DNA of 64,000 nucleotides from Pseudomonas phenolilytica (GTDB lineage: Bacteria > Pseudomonadota > Gammaproteobacteria > Pseudomonadales > Pseudomonadaceae), in NCBI RefSeq assembly GCF_021432765.1, contig NZ_CP058908.1, positions 2,380,001 through 2,444,000 of the forward strand. The letters are read 5' to 3'. Made by a program: the position numbers and the translations under genes. Below the pieces are notes generated by a model. That model searched no databases, was not told the origin of the DNA, and was given only the letters and a program-made list of their open reading frames with translations. Below are positions 38,225-48,100 of this stretch, piece by piece (within the stretch, counting starts at the first letter, position 1; the number at the start of each line of letters is the position of its first letter).

Positions 38225-40384
38225 TCATACCGACGCCTGACCGATATGGCCTTTGCGCAGCGCCTCGATCACCGCCGCCTTGGGGCCATCGGCGACCACG
38301 CGGCCGTGGTCCAGCACGACCAGCCGCTCGACCAGGCTCAGCATGGACATGCGGTGGGTGATCAGCAGCAGCGTCTTGCCGTTCGCCCAGGCCTGCAGGT
38401 GCTGGCGCAGGGTATCTTCGGTGCTGTTGTCCAGCGCACTGGTCGGCTCGTCGAACAGCAGAATCGGCGGATCGAGCAGCAGCGCGCGTGCCATCAGCAC
38501 CATCTGCCGCTGGCCGCCGGAAAGCAGCTGTCCGCGCTCGCCCACCGGGCGGTCGAAACCCAGCGGATGCTGGCGCGCCAGTTCGTGCGCGCCGGTCAAT
38601 TGGGCAACCTCGAGCATGCGTTCGTCGCTGACGTAATGCGCGCCGAGCGTGAGGTTGTCGCGCAGGCTGCCGGCCAGCAGGGGCATGTCGTGGGAGACAT
38701 AACCGATCTGGCTGCGCAGGTCGGCGACATCGATCTGCCGCAGATCCAGTCCGTCGAGCAGGATCTGCCCCTCGGTGGGCGTATGCAGGCCCATGATCAG
38801 ACGCGCCAGCGTGCTCTTGCCCGAACCGCTGCGGCCGATGATCGCGACCCGCTCGCCGGGGGCGATGCGCAGGTTGATGCCACGCAGCGACGGCGTGTCC
38901 AAGCCGGGATAGGTGAAGTTGAGCTGCTGGATATCCAGCGCGCCCTTGAGGCGGGTGCGCTCCAGCGGCCGCTGCTTGTCCCTGCGCTCCTGCGGCAGGG
39001 CCATCAGCGCATCGGTGCTCTTCATGGTCAGCCGCGCCTGCTGCAGACGGGTGATCAGGCTGGCGATCTGCCCCAGCGGCGACAGCACGCGGCTGCCGAG
39101 CATGTAGCAGGCGACCAGCGCACCGACGCTGAGCTGGCCGGCGATGATCAGGTACACGCCGCCGACGATGGTCGCCATGCCGGCGAACTGCTGCAGGAAC
39201 AGCGTGCCGTTGATCGCCACCGCCGACAGCAGGCGGGCATCGCTGTCCAGTCGGGTGAGCGCGCCGTGGGTGGCTTCCCAGCGGTGCTGGCGCTCGCTTT
39301 CGGCCCCGCAGGCTTTCAGGGTTTCCAGTCCGCCAAGGGTTTCCACCAGCAGCGCCTGACGTTCGGCCGCCAGCGTCAGGCTTCGGCGCACGGTGTCGCG
39401 CAGGCGCGTCTGGATGATGAAGGCAAACAGCGCGGTGATTGGGAAGGCGAGCAGCGGAATCACCACCAGCCAGCCGCCAATCAGACCAATCACCAGGATG
39501 ATCAGCAGGGCGAAGGGCAGGTCGATCAGGCTCGTCAGCGTGACGGCGGTGAGGAAGTCACGCAGCCCCTGAAAGTCATGGATGCTCTGCGCGAAGCCGC
39601 CGACGGTGGCCGGTCGGGCGCTCATGTTCATGCCGGTGATGCGCTCGAACAGTGTGGCCGAGAGCACCATGTCGGTCTTCTTGCCGGCGGTATCCAGCAG
39701 ATGCGCGCGTAGTACGCGCAGCAGCAGCTCGAACGAGGTGCCGATGAACAGGCCGATCGCCAGGACCCAGAGCGTGGCGGTGGCCTGGTTGGGCACCACG
39801 CGGTCGTAGGTCTGCATGACGAATAGCGGCACCATCAAGCCGAGCACGTTGATCAGCAGGGACGCCAGCATGGCGTCGGCATACAACCAGCGCGACAGCT
39901 TGAGCGTATCGCGAAACCACGCGTGCACTCGCGGCAGCAGCGGGTTGTGCGCTTCTTCGAGTTCATGTTGCGGGCGGGCGAAGAACGCGTAGCCGCCGTA
40001 CTCGGCCTGCAGGGCGGCGATTTCGACCCATTCCTCGCCGCCGTCGGCCTCGCACGGCAGGATCAGCGCCTTGCCGTTGTCGCCCCACTTGCTGAGCACC
40101 GCGCTGGTGCCGTCACGCAGCAGCAACAGCACCGGCAGGTTGAGCGGATTGATTGCCGTCAGCTCGCGCTTGAGCACGCGCCCCTGCAACCCCGCGCGCG
40201 CCGCGGCGCGGGGTAGCAGGGCCGCCGACAGGCGCTGCTCGGGCATCGGCAAACCAGCGCTGAGGCTGGCGCGGCTGGCGACGCAACCGTGTTGCCGACA
40301 CAGGATCAGCAGGCCGTCCAGCAACGGATCGTCATGACTGAGCCGCGGATCGGCCGAAGGTGCTACCCGCTCCATCGTGGTCAA
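38225..40384 (-). CDS. lapB: LapB-like type I secretion ABC transporter
   Basis: 719 residues. The N-terminal C39-like domain (about 15-145) lacks the catalytic cysteine of true C39 peptidases, so it is a substrate-binding CLD, not a leader peptidase. Six membrane helices follow (about 165-430). The ATPase has Walker A GRSGSGKST, signature LLSGGQRQMVLMARALL and Walker B ILLFDEPTSALD. The start is a TTG at 40384 with GGAG at exactly 8 nt; the ATG nine bases later would have 17-nt spacing. It energises LapA export with LapC and LapE. Confidence 0.95.
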   Translation of the reverse strand: MTTMERVAPSADPRLSHDDPLLDGLLILCRQHGCVASRASLSAGLPMPEQRLSAALLPRAAARAGLQGRVLKRELTAINPLNLPVLLLLRDGTSAVLSKWGDNGKALILPCEADGGEEWVEIAALQAEYGGYAFFARPQHELEEAHNPLLPRVHAWFRDTLKLSRWLYADAMLASLLINVLGLMVPLFVMQTYDRVVPNQATATLWVLAIGLFIGTSFELLLRVLRAHLLDTAGKKTDMVLSATLFERITGMNMSARPATVGGFAQSIHDFQGLRDFLTAVTLTSLIDLPFALLIILVIGLIGGWLVVIPLLAFPITALFAFIIQTRLRDTVRRSLTLAAERQALLVETLGGLETLKACGAESERQHRWEATHGALTRLDSDARLLSAVAINGTLFLQQFAGMATIVGGVYLIIAGQLSVGALVACYMLGSRVLSPLGQIASLITRLQQARLTMKSTDALMALPQERRDKQRPLERTRLKGALDIQQLNFTYPGLDTPSLRGINLRIAPGERVAIIGRSGSGKSTLARLIMGLHTPTEGQILLDGLDLRQIDVADLRSQIGYVSHDMPLLAGSLRDNLTLGAHYVSDERMLEVAQLTGAHELARQHPLGFDRPVGERGQLLSGGQRQMVLMARALLLDPPILLFDEPTSALDNSTEDTLRQHLQAWANGKTLLLITHRMSMLSLVERLVVLDHGRVVADGPKAAVIEALRKGHIGQASV

Positions 40385-40406
40385 GTTGCGTACTCCAGTC
40401 GAACAA

Positions 40407-41759
40407 TCAGCGCAGATCGGGCAGTTGCGCCTCGCTTCTCACTTCCGTGAGCGCGGTGGCTTCGGTTGGAGCCACAACGTTCTTCATCCGCAACAGATCA
40501 CCCATCGCGGCGACCACGCGGTACATCGAGTACTCCTCGGTGTAGCGCACGTCGGTGTAGCGACGGTTGGCGGTGAACAGTTCGTTTTCGCTGTCCAGCA
40601 GGTCGAGCAGCGTGCGCTGCCCGAGGCCGAATTGCTGCTGGTAGGCCTGGCGGACGTTGCTGGTGTAGTCGGCGTACTCGCGAGCCTTGGGCGTTTGCAG
40701 GCGGGCGTTTTCCATCGCGTTCCATGCCAGCGAGAGGTTCTCGTTCAACTGGCGCAGGGCGTTGTTGCGAATGTCCATGGCCTGGTTGATCTGGTGTGAG
40801 GTGGCACGCAGGCGGGCCTTATCGCGATTGCCGTTGAACAGGTTGTAGTTCATCACCACGGCGGCCCGCCACTTGTTGTAGTGGCCTTCCTCGCCGCTGA
40901 TATTGTCGTTGGCCATCGTCGCCAGCTCGATATCGAAGCGCGGATAGAACGGCGACTTGGCGATCTCGTACTGCTTCTCCGCGGCCTGGACGTCGGCCTG
41001 TGCGGATTTCAGGTAGGGGTTGTTCTCGACCACCCGCTGCCTGGCTTCCAGCACATTGCCCGGCATCTCGCCACGCAGCGATGGCGGTGCTTCCAGCTCA
41101 TCGGGGATACGGCCGACCACGCTGATGAAATTGGCTTCGGCGTCGGCGAGATTCACCTGCTCGGTGTACAGGTTGTTCTCGGCCAGCGCGCGACGGGCCT
41201 CGGACTGGTCGGAGTCGGCGCTGCTGCCGACGCCGCGCTGGCGACGCAGGCCGATCTGATCGTTGATTCGCTGGTGGGCTTTCAGGTTGTTCTCGGCCAG
41301 CGCAACCATCTCGCGACGCTTGAGCACATCCAGATAAACCTGAACGGTGCGCAGCGCCAGGCTTTCCGTCGTTCCCAGCACCTGGTAGGCGCGCGCGTTG
41401 ACGACGGCCTCGGTGCGATCGACTTCGTTCGGCGTGTTGAAACCGTCGAACAGCATCTGCCGCAGACGCAGCTCCGCATTACGCGCATTGAGCGTTTCGG
41501 AGTGATTCCCGCCGATGCGTGTGCTCGGACTGTCGGTGTTCTCCCGGCCATATCCCAGCAGCATGTCGACGGTCGGCAGGTAGCCACCCTTGGCCATCTT
41601 CGCCTGTTCATCAGCCGTCAGCCGGCTGTTGATGTCCGCGCGTAGTTCGGGGTGATTGGTCAGCGTGCTCTGGATGGCTTCCGTGAGGTTCATGGCCTGC
41701 GACTCGGAACAGGCCATAGCAATCAGCATCGCGCTCCAGAGGGGGGTCAGTTTACGCAT
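40407..41759 (-). CDS. lapE: LapE-like TolC-family outer-membrane protein
   Basis: 450 residues with a signal peptide ending near SESQA, then the TolC fold: two repeats, each starting with a helical NHPELRADINSRL-type segment (second near NNPYLKSAQADVQAAEKQYE) and containing beta-barrel strands. FGLGQRTLLDLLDSENELF is a typical family sequence near the C-terminus. It forms the outer-membrane pore in which the retention module of LapA-type adhesins lodges. First gene of the lapE-lapB-lapC operon; 22 bp to lapB. It is divergent from lapA. Confidence 0.94.
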   Translation of the reverse strand: MRKLTPLWSAMLIAMACSESQAMNLTEAIQSTLTNHPELRADINSRLTADEQAKMAKGGYLPTVDMLLGYGRENTDSPSTRIGGNHSETLNARNAELRLRQMLFDGFNTPNEVDRTEAVVNARAYQVLGTTESLALRTVQVYLDVLKRREMVALAENNLKAHQRINDQIGLRRQRGVGSSADSDQSEARRALAENNLYTEQVNLADAEANFISVVGRIPDELEAPPSLRGEMPGNVLEARQRVVENNPYLKSAQADVQAAEKQYEIAKSPFYPRFDIELATMANDNISGEEGHYNKWRAAVVMNYNLFNGNRDKARLRATSHQINQAMDIRNNALRQLNENLSLAWNAMENARLQTPKAREYADYTSNVRQAYQQQFGLGQRTLLDLLDSENELFTANRRYTDVRYTEEYSMYRVVAAMGDLLRMKNVVAPTEATALTEVRSEAQLPDLR

Positions 41760-42186
41760 TTTTCGAGCCCTACCTGTTGAGTAAAAGAAGCAGATGATCG
41801 ATTAGTTGAGGCTATCGATCGTTGTTTCGTTTTGTGATTAATTCCACATTGTTGTTTTTAGTATATGTGGAGCTAAATAAGGTTTGGTTATGAAAAATTT
41901 TCCTATAAAAAAACTTTTGATAGCGATTTGATATGCATCGTAGGCCCCGTAAACACGGGGCTGCATTGATTCATATCATTGTCTGGATTTCTTTGGGAGA
42001 TAGCGTGAAAGCATGGAAACCGATGCTACGGTATTAATTGAATTCGTTTAAAACGAGGTAGTCGTCAATCTGCGTAAATGTTTCTGAAATAGTGATTATT
42101 AATTAATTGGTTCAAATTAAAAGCAGAACGCCACTATTGCGCTATTACGGTATGGCGTTCATCGCAGAGGCGATTCGGAGGGCAAC
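41760..42186. promoter_or_regulatory. AT-rich divergent regulatory region between lapE and lapA
   Basis: A 427-bp AT-rich region standing out from the GC-rich surroundings. It must carry promoters for lapEBC and lapA. A short hairpin lies at 41944-41961 (gccccgt/acggggc). An 8-bp inverted repeat (gaacgcca at 42126-42133, tggcgttc at 42153-42160) lies just upstream of the lapA ribosome binding site (ggaggg). I see no full FleQ-type site, only a partial gtcaat half near 42063. Promoter boxes are not assigned. Confidence 0.6.
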
Positions 42187-45100
42187 ATGGCCAAGTTGAT
42201 CGGTACCGTCAGGCAGGTTGTGGGTGAGGCTTTCGCGGTCGGTGAGGACGGCGTACGCCGGTTGCTTATCGAGGGCGATCGTCTGTATGCCGGCGAGCGG
42301 GTGATAACCAGCGCAGGCGGGGCGGTGGATATCGACCTGGTCGGAGCGGGCGAACTCATGCTGGGGCGCGAATCCGACCTGCTGCTCGACGAGCAATTGC
42401 TGGTCGCTGCCGAGGGCGGTACCCAGGCGGCACCACCGATCACATCGGCGACCGAGCTGGCCGACGTCGAGGCTCTGCAGCGCGCCATCGCGGCCGGTGA
42501 AGACCCGACCCTGGTCGCTCCAGCCACGGCCGCGGGTCCGGCAGCTGGTGGCGCGGGTGGCGCCGGTGGTGGTAATTCCTTCGTGCTGTTGAATGAAGTC
42601 GGTGGGGCTATCGATCCCACTATCGGTTTCCCGACCCGGGGCCTGGGCGGTATCCCGGAGTTTCCCGATCTGGAAGTGGCACCGCTCGAGGAAACGCCCG
42701 AGCCGGTAGATGGCGTTCCCCTGGCTGTCGATGACCTGACGCAGATCAGCGAGGACACACCGAGCATCGCAGGCAATGTGCTGAGCAACGACCAACCGGG
42801 CAGCGATGGCGGTATCCGCGTCGTTTCGGTCGGTACCGTCGCCGGCACCTTCGGTCAGCTGGTTCTCAATGCCGACGGTACCTACAGCTATGCGCTTAAC
42901 AGCAGCCTGCCGGCCGTACAGGGCCTGGACGAGGGCGAAACCCTCACCGAAACCTTCACCTACACCATGCAGGACGCCGACGGCGATCCGTCCAGCGCAA
43001 CGCTGACCATCACCATCACCGGCAGCAACGATGGCCCGACCCTGAGCCTTGTCGCCACCGACAGCCTCGTCGACGAAGCCGGTCTGAGCAGCGGTTCGGC
43101 GGCGGCTGGCGACGGCGAGTTCGCCTCCGGCAGCTTCACCCTGGCCGACACCGATGGCCTGGACGACCTGCAGAGCGTGACCATCAACGGCAAGACCGTG
43201 GCGATTGGTGACCTGCAGGGCGAAACCTTCGCCGGCGACCACGGCACCCTGACGGTCACCGCCTACAACGCCGCCACCGGCGTGGCGAGCTACACCTACG
43301 AACTGACCGAAGCGACCACCGACGGCGCCGGCACCGAGACCGACACCTTCAGCCTGAGCGTGACCGACGGCACCGGCAGCTCGACCCCGGCCAGCCTGGT
43401 CATCGAAATCGTCGACGACGTCCCGCACGCCGTGGCCGACAGCGCCAGCGTGGGCGAGGACAGCGTCACCGCGATCACCGGCAACGTGCTGACCAACGAC
43501 CTGCACGCCAACGGCCAGCCGGGCGCCGACACCCCGACCAGCTTCGTCAACTGGACCAGCACCACGGCGGCGCACGGCACCTTCACCGACCTGGGCGGCG
43601 GCAACTACAGCTACCTGATCAACCCGGCCGATGCCGCGGTGCAGGGCCTGGACGAAGGTGAAACCCTCACCGAGACCTTCACCTACACCATGCAGGACGC
43701 CGACGGTGATCCGTCCAGCGCAACGCTGACCATCACCATCACCGGCAGCAACGACGGCCCGACCCTGAGCCTTGTCGCCACCGACAGCCTCGTCGACGAA
43801 GCCGGTCTGAGCAGCGGTTCGGCGGCGGCTGGCGACGGCGAGTTCGCCTCCGGCAGCTTCACCCTGGCCGACACCGATGGCCTGGACGACCTGCAGAGCG
43901 TGACCATCAACGGCAAGACCGTGGCCATTGGTGACCTGCAGGGCGAAACCTTCGCCGGCGACCACGGCACCCTGACGGTCACTGCCTACAACGCCGCCAC
44001 CGGCGTGGCGAGCTACACCTACGAACTGACCGAAGCGACCACCGACGGCGCCGGCACCGAGACCGACACCTTCAGCCTGAGCGTGACCGACGGCACCGGC
44101 AGCTCGACCCCGGCCAGCCTGGTCATCGAAATCGTCGACGACGTCCCGCACGCCGTGGCCGACAGCGCCAGCGTGGGCGAGGACAGCGTCACCGCGATCA
44201 CCGGCAACGTGCTGACCAACGACCTGCACGCCAACGGCCAGCCGGGTGCCGACACCCCGACCAGCTTCGTCAACTGGACCAGCACCACGGCGACGCACGG
44301 CACCTTCACCGACCTGGGCGGTGGCAACTACAGCTACCTGATCAACCCGGCCGATGCCGCGGTGCAGGGCCTGGACGAGGGCGAAACCCTCACCGAGACC
44401 TTCACCTACACCATGCAGGACGCCGACGGCGATCCGTCCAGCGCAACGCTGACCATCACCATCACCGGCAGCAACGATGGCCCGACCCTGAGCCTTGTCG
44501 CCACCGACAGCCTCGTCGACGAAGCCGGCCTGAGCAGCGGCTCGGCGGCGGCCGGCGACGGTGAGTTCGCCTCCGGCAGCTTCACCCTGGCCGACACCGA
44601 TGGCCTGGACGACCTGCAGAGCGTGACCATCAACGGCAAGACCGTGGCCATTGGTGACCTGCAGGGCGAGACCTTCGCCGGCGACCACGGCACCCTGACG
44701 GTCACTGCCTACAACGCCGCCACCGGCGTGGCGAGCTACACCTACGAACTGACCGAAGCGACCACCGACGGCGCCGGCACCGAGACCGACACCTTCAGCC
44801 TGAGCGTGACCGACGGCACCGGCAGCTCGACCCCGGCCAGCCTGGTCATCGAAATTGTCGACGACGTCCCGCACGCCGTGGCCGACAGCGCCAGCGTGGG
44901 CGAGGACAGCGTCACCGCGATCACCGGCAACGTGCTGACCAACGACCTGCACGCCAACGGCCAGCCGGGCGCCGACACCCCGACCAGCTTCGTCAACTGG
45001 ACCAGCACCACGGCGACGCACGGCACCTTCACCGACCTGGGCGGCGGCAACTACAGCTACCTGATCAACCCGGCCGATGCCGCGGTGCAGGGCCTGGACG

Positions 45101-48100
45101 AGGGCGAAACCCTCACCGAGACCTTCACCTACACCATGCAGGACGCCGACGGCGATCCGTCCAGCGCAACGCTGACCATCACCATCACCGGCAGCAACGA
45201 CGGCCCGACCCTGAGCCTCGTCGCCACCGACAGCCTCGTCGACGAAGCCGGCCTGAGCAGCGGCTCGGCCGCGGCCGGCGACGGCGAGTTCGCCTCCGGC
45301 AGCTTCACCCTGGCCGACACCGATGGCCTGGACGACCTGCAGAGCGTGACCATCAACGGCAAGACCGTGGCCATTGGTGACCTGCAGGGCGAGACCTTCG
45401 CCGGCGACCACGGCACCCTGACGGTCACTGCCTACAACGCCGCCACCGGCGTGGCGAGCTACACCTACGAACTGACCGAAGCGACCACCGACGGCGCCGG
45501 CACCGAGACCGACACCTTCAGCCTGAGCGTGACCGACGGCACCGGCAGCTCGACCCCGGCCAGCCTGGTCATCGAAATTGTCGACGACGTCCCGCACGCC
45601 GTGGCCGACAGCGCCAGCGTGGGCGAGGACAGCGTCACCGCGATCACCGGCAACGTGCTGACCAACGACCTGCACGCCAACGGCCAGCCGGGCGCCGACA
45701 CTCCGACCAGCTTCGTCAACTGGACCAGCACCACGGCGACGCACGGCACCTTCACCGACCTGGGCGGCGGCAACTACAGCTACCTGATCAACCCGGCCGA
45801 TGCCGCGGTGCAGGGCCTGGACGAGGGCGAAACCCTCACCGAGACCTTCACCTACACCATGCAGGACGCCGACGGCGATCCGTCCAGCGCAACGCTGACC
45901 ATCACCATCACCGGCAGCAACGACGGCCCGACCCTGAGCCTCGTCGCCACCGACAGCCTCGTCGACGAAGCCGGCCTGAGCAGCGGCTCGGCCGCGGCCG
46001 GCGACGGCGAGTTCGCCTCCGGCAGCTTCACCCTGGCCGACACCGATGGCCTGGACGACCTGCAGAGCGTGACCATCAACGGCAAGACCGTGGCCATTGG
46101 TGACCTGCAGGGCGAGACCTTCGCCGGCGACCACGGCACCCTGACGGTCACTGCCTACAACGCCGCCACCGGCGTGGCGAGCTACACCTACGAACTGACC
46201 GAAGCGACCACCGACGGCGCCGGCACCGAGACCGACACCTTCAGCCTGAGCGTGACCGACGGCACCGGCAGCTCGACCCCGGCCAGCCTGGTCATCGAAA
46301 TTGTCGACGACGTCCCGCACGCCGTGGCCGACAGCGCCAGCGTGGGCGAGGACAGCGTCACCGCGATCACCGGCAACGTGCTGACCAACGACCTGCACGC
46401 CAACGGCCAGCCGGGCGCCGACACCCCGACCAGCTTCGTCAACTGGACCAGCACCACGGCGACGCACGGCACCTTCACCGACCTGGGCGGCGGCAACTAC
46501 AGCTACCTGATCAACCCGGCCGATGCCGCGGTGCAGGGCCTGGACGAGGGCGAAACCCTCACCGAGACCTTCACCTACACCATGCAGGACGCCGACGGCG
46601 ATCCGTCCAGCGCAACGCTGACCATCACCATCACCGGCAGCAACGACGGCCCGACCCTGAGCCTCGTCGCCACCGACAGCCTCGTCGACGAAGCCGGCCT
46701 GAGCAGCGGCTCGGCCGCGGCCGGCGACGGCGAGTTCGCCTCCGGCAGCTTCACCCTGGCCGACACCGATGGCCTGGACGACCTGCAGAGCGTGACCATC
46801 AACGGCAAGACCGTGGCCATTGGTGACCTGCAGGGCGAGACCTTCGCCGGCGACCACGGCACCCTGACGGTCACTGCCTACAACGCCGCCACCGGCGTGG
46901 CGAGCTACACCTACGAACTGACCGAAGCGACCACCGACGGCGCCGGCACCGAGACCGACACCTTCAGCCTGAGCGTGACCGACGGCACCGGCAGCTCGAC
47001 CCCGGCCAGCCTGGTCATCGAAATCGTCGACGACGTCCCGCACGCCGTGGCCGACAGCGCCAGCGTGGGCGAGGACAGCGTCACCGCGATCACCGGCAAC
47101 GTGCTGACCAACGACCTGCACGCCAACGGCCAGCCGGGCGCCGACACCCCGACCAGCTTCGTCAACTGGACCAGCACCACGGCGACGCACGGCACCTTCA
47201 CCGACCTGGGCGGCGGCAACTACAGCTACCTGATCAACCCGGCCGATGCCGCGGTGCAGGGCCTGGACGAGGGCGAAACCCTCACCGAGACCTTCACCTA
47301 CACCATGCAGGACGCCGACGGCGATCCGTCCAGCGCAACGCTGACCATCACCATCACCGGCAGCAACGACGGCCCGACCCTGAGCGTCGTGGGGGCCAAC
47401 GTCTCCGAGCTCGGCTTGCCGTCCGGCTCGGATGCCACGGGCTACAGCGAATTTGCCACGGGTACCTTCACGTTTGGCGATGTGGATGGCCTGGACGACA
47501 TCCAGACCGTCACGATCGGCGGTACCGCGGTGAATATTGCCAATCTGATCGGCAGTAGTTTTGCCGGCGCGTACGGTGTGCTGAACATCCTCGGCTACAA
47601 CGACGAGACGGGTGTGGTCAGCTATCAGTACCAGTTGACCAGTCCGACGACCGATGTGGATGGCGTGACGGAGGCCGATACCTTCACGATCAGCGTGTCG
47701 GATGGCGCGGCCAGTACGTCGAGCGATCTGGTTATCGGTATCGCCGATGATCTGCCGTCGCTTGGTGCTTTTGTCGCCGCGACGATTCCCAACGAAGTCG
47801 GCACGGTCAACGGCACCTTTGCGGTAGTACCGGGGGCAGATGGGCTGGGCGGCTTCGAGATCACCGGGCCGACGCTGGACGGCGTGACCTATCAGACCAC
47901 GCAGAATTTCAGTGGTGGCATGTTCGTCAGCACCACGCTCACGGCGCTGACGGACACCAACCAACAGGTCTTTACCTTGACGGTGAGCGCAGACGGCACC
48001 TACAGCTTCCAGCTGATCGCGCCGGAGGCGGGTTACACCGAGGCCATCGACTTTACGAGCCTGGAACCTGGCAAGCCGATTTCCGTGGCGTCCAGCATCG

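Noticed and set aside
41944..41961. Hairpin gccccgt/acggggc as a terminator for an upstream transcript
   Set aside because: It lies in a divergent promoter region with no gene reading into it and has no adjacent T tract on the plus strand; noted only as part of the regulatory region.
42145..47964. 1,939-codon open frame antisense to the lapA-like gene
   Set aside because: It mirrors the repeat array: one stop-free 241-codon unit in that frame makes the whole array stop-free. The sense protein has clear domains, a ribosome binding site and secretion signals; the antisense product is a low-complexity Gly/Ala/Val-rich repeat without family or start signal.
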